Positions 1 through 9,826 of a DNA stretch of 54,517 bases are shown one piece after another. The position numbers were made by a program, and so were the translations under genes. This DNA is from CAZMOK01 sp964644135 (lineage in GTDB: Bacteria > Bacteroidota > Bacteroidia > Bacteroidales > JAGOPY01), in contig CAZXWD010000009.1 in the NCBI GenBank assembly GCA_964644135.1, positions 1 to 54,517 on the forward strand. The letters are read 5' to 3'. The notes under the pieces were generated by a model. It was not told where the DNA came from. It saw nothing but the letters and a program-made list of their open reading frames with translations, and did not search any database. Within the stretch, counting starts at the first letter, position 1, and each line of letters begins with the position of its first letter.

Positions 1-11
1 GGTACTTTCTT

Positions 12-47
12 ACTATGCATACTATGAGTACTATGCGTACTATGATT
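12..47. repeat. Nonamer tandem repeat, four units
   Basis: Four consecutive 9-bp units (ACTATGCAT, ACTATGAGT, ACTATGCGT, ACTATGATT) share ACTATG and vary in the last three bases. No gene is visible in positions 1-238. The repeat belongs with the other short-period intergenic repeats in this window. Confidence 0.85.
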
Positions 48-50
48 AAG

Positions 51-74
51 GAATAGGAATAGGAATAGGAATAG
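51..74. repeat. Hexamer tandem repeat, four units
   Basis: Four perfect copies of GAATAG lie directly after the nonamer array. The function is unknown; it looks like a simple-sequence tract in the non-coding region before the first gene. Confidence 0.85.
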
Positions 75-112
75 GATCAGGAGCAAGCATCTTTGATTTG
101 GAGGCCTTTTAA

Positions 113-181
113 AGATCCCGGAGGGATCTCATAATTATAGAAAGAAACGGAAGCAAAATCAACCGCGACCCTGAAGGGGTC
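113..181. repeat. Pair of small REP-like palindromes
   Basis: Two short hairpins are visible. The first is AGATCCC-GGA-GGGATCT at 113-129, a perfect 7-bp stem. The second is GACCC-TGAAG-GGGTC at 167-181, a 5-bp stem. Both have a CCC/GGG core around a purine-rich loop, which is the style of repetitive extragenic palindromes in Bacteroidota (recall, not a search). Neither is followed by a T-run, so they are not obvious terminators. Confidence 0.5.
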
Positions 182-222
182 ACATATTTTCAGGCTCCAG
201 GCCGGTATTATCCAATATTCTT

Positions 223-230
223 TATTTTTG
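223..230 (+). promoter_or_regulatory. Putative -7 element (TATTTTTG)
   Basis: Matches the Bacteroidetes -7 consensus TAnnTTTG exactly and ends 8 bp before the ATG at 239. No TTG is seen at the -33 distance, so only half of the promoter is supported. The transcript would have a very short leader. Confidence 0.4.
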
Positions 231-238
231 ATCCACCT

Positions 239-1552
239 ATGAAGAAATACCTGCTCGAACTGGTTGTTTTCGTCTGCGGCGCAGTGGTCATGATCTACGA
301 GATCGTGGGATCACGGGTTGTGGGCCCTTTCCTCGGCAACTCGGTCTTCATTTGGACCAGCCTCATTGGGATCATACTGGGCAGCCTCAGCCTGGGCTAT
401 TACCTGGGCGGCAGGATCGCCGACAAAAAGCCTTCTTTAAAGATACTGGGACTGATCATCCTTGCGGCAGCGCTGCTGATCCTGCTCAACAACTGGGGCA
501 AGGACTATTTCCTGGCCAGGCTCCCGCGTGTGGTCCCCGGACTGAAGATGCAGTCGGTGGTCAGCGCGGTCATACTCTTCGGCCCTGCCAGTGTATTCCT
601 GGGGATGGTATCCCCCTATGCCGTACGGCTGAAGATCAAAAGCCTGGTAACATCGGGCGCCACGGTGGGGAACATGTATGCCATCTCCACCATTGGCAGC
701 ATTACCGGCACCTTTGCTGCGGGGTTCCTGCTCATACCCCTCATGGGTACCAACCAGGTGCTGTACCTGCTCGTAGTGATCCTGCTGATCATGTCGGGGC
801 TTGCATTCATCGGTTCTGGAAAGTTCACGATGCTTGCGGCACTCCTGGTGGTAGCTGTACCGGGTGTTTACGGATGGGTTACCGATGAAAGGCCTTCGAA
901 CCTGCTGGCCGACACCGACACAAAATACAGCAGGGTGCTGGTTTATGACGAACCCGATTATTACACAGGCAAACCGGCCCGCTACATGCAGATCAACAAG
1001 AACCGAAGCTCGGGCATGATCCTCGGGAACGAGGAACCGGCCTTCAAGTATGCCTTCTTTTACCTGGCTGCCGAATATTTCAACCCCGGTTTCAAAAATT
1101 CCCTTATGCTTGGCGGTGCTGCCTACACGTTCCCCATGTTTTACCTCAAGCTCTTCCCCGGAGCTACCATCGATGTGGTGGAGATCGACGCCGGACTGAC
1201 TGAGATTGCCCGTGAGCACTTCAACCTGAGGGATGACCCCAGGCTGAGGATCTTCCACGAAGACGGCCGGATCTACCTGAACAGGACATCCGAAAAGTAT
1301 GATATTTTTTACGGTGATGCCTACAATTCGCTCTACACCATCCCCTGGCACCTGACCACTGTAGAGGCTGTNNNNNNNNNNNNNNNNNNNNNNNNNNNNN
1401 NNNNNNNNNNNNNNNNNNNNNNNNNNNNNNNNNNNNNNNNNNNNNNNNNNNNNNNNNNNNNNNNNNNNNNNGGTGAGATTGCCCTCGACAGGCCGGTGCT
1501 CACCGACCAGTATGCCCCTGTTTCTTTTTACACCAATAAGGCAGTGAAATGA
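239..1552 (+). CDS. Membrane-fused spermidine-synthase-like methyltransferase-fold protein (gap inside)
   Basis: The N-terminal ~210 residues are hydrophobic, with about seven membrane segments. A soluble Rossmann domain of the spermidine synthase class follows: a glycine-rich loop LMLGGAAY near residue 289 and an acidic strand end DVVEIDAG near residue 315 match the nucleotide-binding motifs. The protein resembles the fused MFS/spermidine-synthase family found in many bacteria; its substrate is uncertain and polyamine synthesis should not be assumed. A 100-N gap removes the part after residue ~378, where the family normally has clearly more than 33 residues, so the real gap is probably longer. 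The C-terminus (LTDQYAPVSFYTN) is typical of the family. The stop overlaps the next ATG by 4 bp, implying translational coupling. Confidence 0.8.
   Translation: MKKYLLELVVFVCGAVVMIYEIVGSRVVGPFLGNSVFIWTSLIGIILGSLSLGYYLGGRIADKKPSLKILGLIILAAALLILLNNWGKDYFLARLPRVVPGLKMQSVVSAVILFGPASVFLGMVSPYAVRLKIKSLVTSGATVGNMYAISTIGSITGTFAAGFLLIPLMGTNQVLYLLVVILLIMSGLAFIGSGKFTMLAALLVVAVPGVYGWVTDERPSNLLADTDTKYSRVLVYDEPDYYTGKPARYMQINKNRSSGMILGNEEPAFKYAFFYLAAEYFNPGFKNSLMLGGAAYTFPMFYLKLFPGATIDVVEIDAGLTEIAREHFNLRDDPRLRIFHEDGRIYLNRTSEKYDIFYGDAYNSLYTIPWHLTTVEAXXXXXXXXXXXXXXXXXXXXXXXXXXXXXXXXXXGEIALDRPVLTDQYAPVSFYTNKAVK
1372..1471. other. Assembly gap (100 N)
   Basis: Exactly 100 N within the spermidine-synthase-like gene. 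The same length occurs at two other places, so it is a placeholder and not a measured size. Confidence 0.97.
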
Positions 1553-2373
1553 AAAATAGCACCTACTTCAGTTCTTTATTCCTGTTGTTTGTTTTTTTCT
1601 GCTTCGCAGGATGTTCGTTCGAACCTGAGAAAAAAGCAACCATCAAAGTTGCCATCTCAAAAGGGCTGCCGGCCGAAAGCTATGGCCACTACAGCCAGTG
1701 GCTGAAAAAAGCCGACAGTACCGTAACCTGGACCGACATGTACCATACAACCATCGACTCGGCCCTGGCGGAACTGGAGAACTGTCACGGCCTGCTTGTT
1801 ACCGGTGGCACCGATGTTTACCCCGGCAGGTATGGCAGGGCGTTCGACACAGTGCGCTGCTGGCCCATCGATTTCAAAAGGGACAGCCTGGAGATAGCCC
1901 TTATCAACAGGGCCCTTGAGCTGGGAATGCCGATACTCGGTATATGCCGCGGGGAACAAATCCTCAACGTCGCCCTTGGCGGCTCCCTTTACGTTGATCT
2001 GCCCGAAGACCTGGGCACCATGGTTTCTCACCAGTGCGAAGACAAAGCAAATTGCTACCATCCAGTCAGGCTCAGGAAAGAAAGCCTGCTAAGCAGGATT
2101 GCCGGGGCAACCGAAGGAGAGGTGAACAGCAACCACCACCAGGGGATCAACAGGCTGGCTGAAGACCTTGATGCCGTTGCTTACACCCGCGACGGATTGA
2201 TCGAAGCTGTGGAATGGAAAAACCGCGAAAACGACTTAAAATTCGTGCTGGGAGTCCAGTGGCACCCCGAACGGATGGATTTCGAAAACCCTCTTTCAGG
2301 CGCAGTTGCCAAAAGGTTCCTGGAAGAAACCCATAATTATGCCCTGAAAGAGCAATTGATCGATACTTTATAG
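1549..2373 (+). CDS. Peptidase C26-type gamma-glutamyl hydrolase, lipoprotein
   Basis: A class I glutamine amidotransferase-like hydrolase of the PuuD / gamma-glutamyl-GABA hydrolase type, 274 aa. The nucleophile is Cys133 in GICRGEQ and the His/Glu pair is H239 and E241 in QWHPE, so the catalytic triad is complete. A signal peptide ends in a lipobox (FAGCS, Cys22), so the enzyme is predicted to be membrane-anchored outside the cytoplasm. That is unusual for PuuD, which is cytoplasmic. It overlaps the preceding spermidine-synthase-like gene by 4 bp. The pairing suggests a shared role with polyamine-like or gamma-glutamyl compounds (inference); the substrate is unknown. Confidence 0.85.
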   Translation: MKNSTYFSSLFLLFVFFCFAGCSFEPEKKATIKVAISKGLPAESYGHYSQWLKKADSTVTWTDMYHTTIDSALAELENCHGLLVTGGTDVYPGRYGRAFDTVRCWPIDFKRDSLEIALINRALELGMPILGICRGEQILNVALGGSLYVDLPEDLGTMVSHQCEDKANCYHPVRLRKESLLSRIAGATEGEVNSNHHQGINRLAEDLDAVAYTRDGLIEAVEWKNRENDLKFVLGVQWHPERMDFENPLSGAVAKRFLEETHNYALKEQLIDTL

Positions 2374-2410
2374 CCTGAAACAAAGAAAAAACCTTGGAAT
2401 ATCTGGTTGT

Positions 2411-3076
2411 TCAGTCTTCCTGCACCTGGCGGGATATCCGTTCATTGAAGACATAGACCAGCCTGAAGGTCCACATGTGGTTGTACTGTTTCCGGGTCCA
2501 GGGGTCGCGGAACGGGTTTTCGAAAAGCCTTTCCCTTATCGGTATCATGGAGTAGGCAAACCGGATGTTGAATTTCAGCCTTTTCCAGACCCGTATCTGG
2601 GCATCGGCCAGGAAATTGAGATCGTACCGGTTGAATTGCACCTGGTCGGTATAAGGCGGTTGCAGGCCTCCGTGCTCTATTTCGCTGGAAGATACAAGCG
2701 CCCCCCACGAGAGGCCGACACCCCCGGTGATGAACTCCTTGTCGGTATAATGGACCAGCACAGGCACTTCAACATAATTGAGGCGGACATCATACTCCCC
2801 CGTCAGGGAATCGGCATCGTACTGGGGTTTTTGGTAAGCCCCTTTCTGGTTGAAGACCACCTCGAGGGTTATATCCCAGTTGTTGATGGGTAGGATGGCC
2901 GCAGCTCCCAGGTGGCCGCCAAAGCGATGATAGCCATATACTTCATCACCATCCACCTGCGACATGTTCAGCCCTCCCATGACCGCACCCTTAAAGCGCT
3001 GGGCATGCAGTTCAGTGGCTGCCAGAACAAAAGCGATCAACAATACCGGTAGCAATAAATTTCTTTTCAATTTCAA
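2411..3076 (-). CDS. Outer membrane beta-barrel protein (PorT/OMP_b-brl_2-like)
   Basis: A 221-aa protein with a signal peptide (cleavage after ELHAQ) and alternating amphipathic strands typical of small 8-stranded outer membrane barrels of Bacteroidota. The opening RFKGAVMGGLNMSQVDGD is the usual start of this family. No catalytic motif is seen. The best start is TTG at 3076, which gives a basic n-region (MKLKRN); the next in-frame codon upstream that could block extension is a stop at 3092-3094, and no in-frame ATG lies between. It could be a porin-like or T9SS-associated PorT-like protein, but the sequence alone does not decide. Confidence 0.75.
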   Translation of the reverse strand: MKLKRNLLLPVLLIAFVLAATELHAQRFKGAVMGGLNMSQVDGDEVYGYHRFGGHLGAAAILPINNWDITLEVVFNQKGAYQKPQYDADSLTGEYDVRLNYVEVPVLVHYTDKEFITGGVGLSWGALVSSSEIEHGGLQPPYTDQVQFNRYDLNFLADAQIRVWKRLKFNIRFAYSMIPIRERLFENPFRDPWTRKQYNHMWTFRLVYVFNERISRQVQED

Positions 3077-3128
3077 TAGCAGGAATATTAGTCATTAAAC
3101 GAAGATCATGGAAGAATATTTTTATGAT

Positions 3129-3228
3129 NNNNNNNNNNNNNNNNNNNNNNNNNNNNNNNNNNNNNNNNNNNNNNNNNNNNNNNNNNNNNNNNNNNNNNNN
3201 NNNNNNNNNNNNNNNNNNNNNNNNNNNN
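3129..3228. other. Assembly gap (100 N) removing the tex 3' end
   Basis: The gap falls at the C-terminal end of tex. The readable frame on the far side does not continue as Tex protein. The missing S1 domain needs several hundred bases, so the real gap must be longer than 100 bp. Confidence 0.97.
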
Positions 3229-5045
3229 ATGTCTTCGAGCGTCGGAAGCCCTATTGTATCTGTCACAAAATCCCTGAGATCGATCTGTGCCCTCAGTTCT
3301 TTTTTACTGATAAGGTCGCTTACCTCCACTCCCAGGCTTTTTGCCATAGCCTGTACCACGGGGTAGCTTTCGGGATGGACGGCGCTGGCATCGAGCGGAT
3401 TTTCACCGTCGCGTATCCTGAGGAACCCGGCCGCCTGCTCAAAGGCCTTTTCGCCAAAACGGGCAACTTTTTTCAGTTCCTCCCTGGTGCCCACAGGGCC
3501 GTTCTTCGTCCTGTAATCCACAATATTCCCTGCCAGTGAAGGGCCCAGGCCCGAAACATATGAAAGCAACTGCTTGCTGGCGGTGTTCACTTCCACCCCC
3601 ACCTGGTTCACACAGCTCACCACTGTGTCTTCAAGGCTTTTCTGCAGCAGCGACTGATTCACGTCGTGCTGGTATTGTCCCACTCCAATCGACTTCGGAT
3701 CGATCTTGACCAGTTCTGCCAGCGGGTCGGCAAGCCTCCTCCCTATCGAAACGGCGCCTCTCACCGTTACGTCATACTCGGGGAACTCCTCCCTGGCAAT
3801 TTTTGATGCGGAATAGACTGATGCCCCGCTTTCATTCACCATCACGGCAGTAATATCCTTGTTGAACCGCATGCTTTTGATGAAACGCTCCGTTTCCTTG
3901 CCACCAGTACCGTTACCGATGGCAATTGCCTCGATCTTGTATGCATCGATAAGGCTGGTCAGTTTTTTGGCCGATTGCTTCACCTCACTTTCGGGTGGCA
4001 GCGGATAAATGGTTTCGTTGTGCTTTAAATTTCCCTGTTTGTCAAGACACACAATCTTGCAGCCTGTCCTGAAGCCCGGGTCGATGGCAAGGATGTTCCT
4101 GCTTCCCAGCGGTGGAGCCATCAACAGTTGCCGGAGGTTTTCCACGAAAACCTTTATGGCCTTCTCATCGGCTTTTTCCTTGGTTTCGGCCCGCACTTCT
4201 GTTTCCATTGCAGGTCTTAACAGCCTTTTATAACTGTCGTTCAGGGCCTTTTCCACTTCGTGGGATAAAGGGTTATTTCCTTTAATGAATATCTTGCTGA
4301 TACTATCAATTGCCTTATCCTGCGGGGGGGAGATCTCAACCTTCAGGAATCCTTCGGTTTCACCTCTTATCATGGCAAGGTACCTGTGGGAGGGGACTCT
4401 TTTGACCGGTTCTTTCCAGTCGAAATAGGTCCTGTAGTTCTGGCCTTCGGTCTCTTTTCCCCTGGAAACCCTGGAATGGATGATGCCCTCATGGTGGAAG
4501 AGCCTCCTGAGCTGCTTCCTGCAATACCGGTGCTCTGAGATCCATTCGGCAATGATGTCGCGTGCCCCGCCCAATGCCTCCTCAACTGAACTTACCTCAT
4601 TCTCAGGGTCGACGAACCGTTCTGCCATCTGCAGGGGGTCCCCGTCGCCCTGGCTCATGATCATCTTTGCAAGAGGCTCCAGTCCGCGCGCCCTGGCGAC
4701 AGATGCCCGTGTCTTTTTCTTAGGCTTGAAAGGCAGGTAGATATCCTCGAGCTCGGTCATGGTCTCTGCTTCCGATATCTGCTGTTCGAGCTCCCCGGTA
4801 AGCTTCCCTTGCTCGTCAATGCTATGAAGTATAGCCTCCCTTCGTTTATCGATCTCCTGTAACTTTTTCAGAAGGTCACGGATCTCGGTAATGGTAACCT
4901 CATCAAGGCTTCCGGTAAGCTCTTTTCTGTACCTGGAAATAAATGGGATGGTTGCCCCGTCTTCAAGGAGGGCTATGGTATTACGTACCTTTTCAGTTGA
5001 AATGTTCAGCTTTTCAGCAATCCGGATTACATAGCTGGTGCTCAT
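3229..5045 (-). CDS. tex: Tex-family RNA-binding transcription accessory protein (3'-truncated by gap)
   Basis: About 605 residues are readable. The N-terminal helical domain has the signature GATIPFISRYRKELTGSLDE. A YqgF/RuvX-like RNase H fold follows near residues 320-450 (NILAIDPGFRTGCKIVCLD), then helix-hairpin-helix segments (SYVSGLGPSLAGNIVDYR). Tex proteins end with an S1 RNA-binding domain, which is absent here only because of the gap. The family is conserved and cytoplasmic, binds nucleic acid and affects transcription and stress tolerance. The start at 5045 gives MSTSYVIRIAEKL. The residues readable past the gap are not Tex-like and were excluded. Confidence 0.93.
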
Positions 5046-5124
5046 TTTCAGTACCCCCTGGAAAAAATTTAAAAGATATCAATTGAATTCAACCCGGCAT
5101 GTAATTTCAGTAAGCGGCTGTTTC

Positions 5125-7113
5125 TTACCGAAGCAGCACCAGGTTACCTCTTCGTGTAACCCTCTCTTCACCGCCGTCCCTTTCAACGTAATAGTTTATC
5201 AGCCACACATATACATCACCGGGCGCCGGGTCGCCATTCATGGTCCCGTCCCAGCCATCTTCAACATTTTCGGCCTCGAATATAAGCTGCCCCCAGCGGT
5301 TATAGATGAACATCTGGTAGTTATTCAGCTCAACCCCTGCAGTGGGAATGGCCCTGAATACGTTGTTTACACCTCCCGGTCTGAAGGCATTGGGAACAAT
5401 TATGTCGAACAGGATCACCTGCACGGAATCCAGGTTGAAACAGCACCTGTCATTTTCCACTACAACCCAGTAGCTCCCCGGTTCCGTTACACTGATATTG
5501 TCGGTTGTTTCACCTGTGCTCCATAGGTACGACTGGAACCCCTGGCCGGCATCGAGCCTTACCGAAGAGCCCTGGTACATAAAGATGGTGTCACCCAATT
5601 CTGTAAAAGGAGGCTCATTTACAAGTACCGACTCGGTATATGTATAGTCCTGTCCGTTGTAAGTTTCAGTAACAGTGACCTGGTAGATCCCCGGTTCGGT
5701 GAACCGGTGGGAAGGCCTGAGGTCAGTTGAACTGTTTTCTGCCCCACTTTCCGGGTCGCCAAAATTCCATTCAACAGAAGTTATGTTGGCCTCGTTCTGC
5801 AGAAAGAACATGGTATTGTCGAAATAACATACGCTGTCGACATCGAAGTGGGGCCTGTCAAAATAGGATTGCATGAAATTTGGGGTCCCCCAGCTTGTCA
5901 GCCTGCCACCCAGGCTAAAATCCTGGAAGCCTCCACCGAGCATGTCGAGGTTGCACTCCATGCCGGGCCTGTTGGGATTGTAAATAACGCTGAGCTCACC
6001 AAAACCAAAGTAGTTCAGGGCCCTGGATATGTAAACCCTTCCGTCAGGTCCCAGTTGCATGCCGCAATAGTACCGGCCTTCTGTATTTTGATCAAGCAAA
6101 ACCGGGTTATCGAAAATCGATGACCCTAAGCTGATATCAAACTGGTACAGGCTGGATGCACTGTCGACAGCTCCGCCGTTATATGCGGTTGACCCGTATA
6201 ACTTCGAATTATCGGCCGAAAAGGCCACTCCGTATGCCCATTTATATTCCTCAGGTGAGTTTGAGGTTATGGCATTGGTAACAGCGCCTGTGGAATTATT
6301 AAAATCGGCTATTTCAAATGAGTTCAGTCCATAAATGGCGGAGGCAATCTTACTCCCGTCCGGAGAGATCTTCATGTTTCCCAAAAATACATTCATATTC
6401 GGGTCGCCGGTATGGGCGATACCTTGAGAAGAAGCAACATAGTCTGGGTCAACCCCATCTTCCGTTACCAGGAAAGCACAGTAATTGCTTGAATTGTACT
6501 CATGGACCACCACCCAGAAATCGGTTCCGTTAGCATGCCTTACAGCAGTGACCTTTGAGGAAACAAGATCAAGCAGTTCAATATTCTTTTCGGTTGTAAC
6601 ATCGCCATAACCGTTGTTCAGGCTCATATCAACTTCAGTGTAGCTCAATCCTGCCGAGGGCTGGAGCGGTGTATCAAACGGTAGCCCTACAGTGAAGATA
6701 AAATAGGTCTGGCTTGAACCGGGCACCGGGATTATAATAGCAGGCTGGGTTACAAAAGAAGTGCTGTTCAGATCCTCACCGTTGGGCATTTTCAGTCTTC
6801 GCCTGTCCCACACGGTATTTCCGTCTGTATAAAAAAGCAGGTTACCGGCAGAATCCGAAATTACGGCGTTTCCCTGCGGCACATTCAGGCCGTTCATATC
6901 ATTAAGGGGAGTTGCGTTGCCCGAAGTAAAATCAATACCGGCGTTATGGCCAAAGTACCAGGTTTCAGCTTCCTTATTGGATGTTGGGCAATTGGTCCGG
7001 ACTACCTCAGCTTTAAAAGCATCCTGTGTGAAGGCAGTGTGAGCGGCAGTCATAAAAAGACCGAGTATGAAAAGCCCTGAAATGACTTTTGAGAAACGGT
7101 AGTTGAATTTCAT
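5125..7113 (-). CDS. T9SS type B sorting domain protein with PKD domain
   Basis: A secreted 662-aa protein. The signal peptide spans the first ~28 residues. The middle part (about residues 40-400) has repeated strand segments with FYTDGNTVWDRR and KISPDGSKIASA, consistent with a beta-propeller. A PKD domain follows (EWNFGDPESG, SHRFTEPGIYQVTVT). The last ~90 residues form a gliding-motility/CHU_C type B sorting domain (PNAFRPGG, IYNRWGQLIFE, GDVYVWLINY). It is predicted to cross the outer membrane by T9SS. I chose ATG at 7113 over the longer start at 7149 because the signal peptide then begins at once with MKFNYR. It is the first gene of the cargo block. Confidence 0.88.
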   Translation of the reverse strand: MKFNYRFSKVISGLFILGLFMTAAHTAFTQDAFKAEVVRTNCPTSNKEAETWYFGHNAGIDFTSGNATPLNDMNGLNVPQGNAVISDSAGNLLFYTDGNTVWDRRRLKMPNGEDLNSTSFVTQPAIIIPVPGSSQTYFIFTVGLPFDTPLQPSAGLSYTEVDMSLNNGYGDVTTEKNIELLDLVSSKVTAVRHANGTDFWVVVHEYNSSNYCAFLVTEDGVDPDYVASSQGIAHTGDPNMNVFLGNMKISPDGSKIASAIYGLNSFEIADFNNSTGAVTNAITSNSPEEYKWAYGVAFSADNSKLYGSTAYNGGAVDSASSLYQFDISLGSSIFDNPVLLDQNTEGRYYCGMQLGPDGRVYISRALNYFGFGELSVIYNPNRPGMECNLDMLGGGFQDFSLGGRLTSWGTPNFMQSYFDRPHFDVDSVCYFDNTMFFLQNEANITSVEWNFGDPESGAENSSTDLRPSHRFTEPGIYQVTVTETYNGQDYTYTESVLVNEPPFTELGDTIFMYQGSSVRLDAGQGFQSYLWSTGETTDNISVTEPGSYWVVVENDRCCFNLDSVQVILFDIIVPNAFRPGGVNNVFRAIPTAGVELNNYQMFIYNRWGQLIFEAENVEDGWDGTMNGDPAPGDVYVWLINYYVERDGGEERVTRRGNLVLLR

Positions 7114-7203
7114 CGTGTGTGCTTCTGGATTTGATCTTTTATAGAGCATCTGTCAGGAAAAACGCGCAAGTTACTTAAAAATTTTGATTGGTCGTTTATG
7201 GGA

Positions 7204-9826
7204 TCACTCCCTTATTAACAGTTTCCTTGAAGTCAGCGCAGTATCATCTTTAAGTGTTATCAGATAGATACCTACCGGAATTCCCTTTAAACTGAAGTCT
7301 TCATTAAGATCATTCCTCACTCCCTGTAATTCCTTCCGTAGGAGCACCTGACCATACATATTGGAAACTGACAGAGATATATTACCTGTATATCCGCTTA
7401 TCTCNNNNNNNNNNNNNNNNNNNNNNNNNNNNNNNNNNNNNNNNNNNNNNNNNNNNNNNNNNNNNNNNNNNNNNNNNNNNNNNNNNNNNNNNNNNNNNNN
7501 NNNNAACCGTATCGTAAACACAAACGATTGTATCCGGCGGCCCAAGATAGACCTCCGGGACCGGATAGACATTGACTGATACAGAGGCTGATGCCTGGTT
7601 GAACCCGTCGTCCACAACAACAGTATAGGTTCCGGTTTCTTCTGGAGTCAAAACCGGGTTTTCAAGCGAGGAGGTAAATCCGCCGGGGCCCGTCCAGGAG
7701 TATTCGTAATCCCCTGACCCTCCGCCGGTGAGGGCAAAAAGCTGTGTTTCTTCGCCGTAGCAGATACTTTCAGGCGACGCTACAGGGCTGGCACTAAGTA
7801 CATCACCGGTCACATTTACCGTGAGTTGTCCTGCTTCCTCGCTCACACAACCGGTTTCGAGGTCGGTCACTTCCAACGAAAAGAGAGTGGTTGAAAAGAG
7901 GTTGACAGTCTGGGGGTCCTGAACATCGGGATCGATGAGCAGGTCAGCAGGCTCCCAGTGATAACCGTAGTGTTCTGAACCGCCGGAAGCCCCGCCTTCA
8001 AGAGTTGTAAATGCACCGTTTGGAATGTTCTGGTTTGGCCCCGGAGCCGGTACAGGCAGCTCATGAACGGTGACTTCCACCGAACCGGTCACAACGCCAA
8101 ATCCGTCGTTTATCGAAACAAAATAGGTTGTTGTTTCAACCGGTGAAACCTGCGGATTTGGAATATCAGAGTTGAAGCCCGGAGGATCTGAAGACCACTG
8201 GAATGTATAATCACCCGAGCCCCCTGTTGCCATGGCCTGGAGCTGAGTTAAACCACCAAAGCAAATTTCTTCCGGACTGGCAGCAGGACTGCAACTTAGC
8301 GGGCCCCCTTCGATCGTCACGGTCACGTCATCGTCAGTTTCGCAATTTCCCTGCAAGTCTGTCACGGTCAGGGTAAAATATGTTGTCGCGGTAAGGTTTA
8401 CTGTTTGCGGGTTCAATACTGACGGGTCAACAAGTTTTCCCGCAGGCTCCCACTGGTAAGAATAATCTCCCGATCCACCTCCTGCTGAGCCTTCCAGTGA
8501 AGTTGATGTGCCGTATGGAATTGTCTGGTCGATTCCTGCATCTACCGTGGCTGCCGGATTAACAGTGATATCGGCACTGCCCGAAGTTTCTCCCTCACAA
8601 TTAATATCTTCAAGGAAAGAGATCTCATAAGTAGTGTTGCCTGCCGGAAAAACAGTCACTGTATGAGGTGATGAATTGGCTGTTGTATTTTGAGGATTTG
8701 ATCCGTTAGCTGTATAGGTAATGGTCCATGGGCCTTCGCCTGTAAGGTCAAAGGTCAGGTCGGCGGATTCCCCGGAGCAAATAGAAGTAGTTCCGCTTAT
8801 ATTACCTGATGTAAAAGGATAGGTATCAACAAAAACCGATTGCCCGATATAGCCCCTGCAGCAGTTCGCATCACAAACCTCTGTAATGGAATACGTTGTA
8901 GGCTCTTCAGGATAAACGAATATTGTATCCACCGGTCCGGTAAGTCCAGTCGCGAGGTATGTGCTCGTGCCATCACTGTATTCCACTTCAAATTCCCCTG
9001 TTCCTGAAAGATCGAGCACAAGGTAAGCCGGGGTGCCAATACAGACGGTGGTATCGTTGCTATTGATCGTCATGACAGGGCGTTCATATATGATCACCGG
9101 TGTGACAGCAGGATCAGAGCTGTTGCCGCCTACGGTTATCACACACGAATAATCTCCGGCATTTGCCGTGGTTACATTAGGTATAACAGGATTCTGAATT
9201 GAGGAGATGAACCCCCCGGGCCCCGACCAGTAATAAGTGGCATTCGTAATGGTGTCGGCATACAGCTCAAGGGTTTCCCCCACACAAAGCGGACCGTTGT
9301 TCGACACCGGCGGCGGCAGAATGGTACAGTCGGTTGACCCGGTACCGGAGGTCTGTGAAAAAGTGATATCACAGACCGTTTGGGAGTAATTGGTTATCAA
9401 GAGGATGTAATACTCCCCGGTTTGACCGTTTGGAATATAGCAATCCTCTGTAGGGTTGGGAGAATAGCTGCAATCAACTATCTTTGACCCTGTGAGTCCT
9501 GAAACACATGGTTCGAAGGGGTCTTCAAAAGGCCCCCAGCAAATGAAATCGATATCCACAAGGGGCGTACTGAACATATGGATGTTTATGTCGCCGGGAT
9601 CCTCTATCAGCATATGGTACCATGCCGGTGCAGGTTGTGTGAGAAGGCACCCGTAATTGGCTCCGGGCTGGGCCTGTCCGGTTGTCCCGGCAGGGAAAGT
9701 ATAGATAGATCCAGTGCAGAAAGGCTCCGATTCTTCACACGTAAGCCCTTGAGAAAAGAGGTTTCCTGAAAACAAAAAGAAAGAGATAAAGATCAGTTTG
9801 GTAAACAGGTAATTATTTAGTTTCAT
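7204..9826 (-). CDS. Large T9SS type A cargo protein with repeated Ig/PKD-like modules (gap inside)
   Basis: The signal peptide (MKLNNYL to LFSQG) is followed by an N-terminal domain of the kind seen in T9SS adhesins and by several Ig/PKD-like modules. Two module types alternate: one with EPAGKLVDPSV and NPQTVNL, and one with EEICFGGLTQL and QWSSDPPGF. The C-terminal 66 residues after the gap are a type A sorting domain (VSNMYGQVLLRKEL, GIYLITLKD). The codon frame on both sides of the gap is known: both edges are codon boundaries, so the true gap length must be a multiple of three, which 100 is not. The start at 9826 overlaps the upstream small gene by 14 bp. The likely role is cell-surface adhesion or matrix building. 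Confidence 0.85.
7405..7504. other. Assembly gap (100 N) inside the T9SS cargo gene
   Basis: It separates the repeat modules from the sorting domain. Repetitive module sequence is a likely cause of the assembly break. The reading frame shows that the real length is not 100. Confidence 0.97.

Noticed and set aside
12..47. CRISPR array (also the arrays at 39843 and 53896)
   Set aside because: Units are 6-9 bp with no spacers and no cas genes nearby.
437..1351. Long antisense reading frame (304 aa) through the spermidine-synthase-like gene
   Set aside because: Shadow of the real gene in another frame; cysteine- and histidine-rich with no family resemblance.
3012..3128. Continuation of tex past the 100-N gap
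   Set aside because: The peptide after the gap is not Tex-like and lacks any S1 domain; frame continuity across N is accidental.
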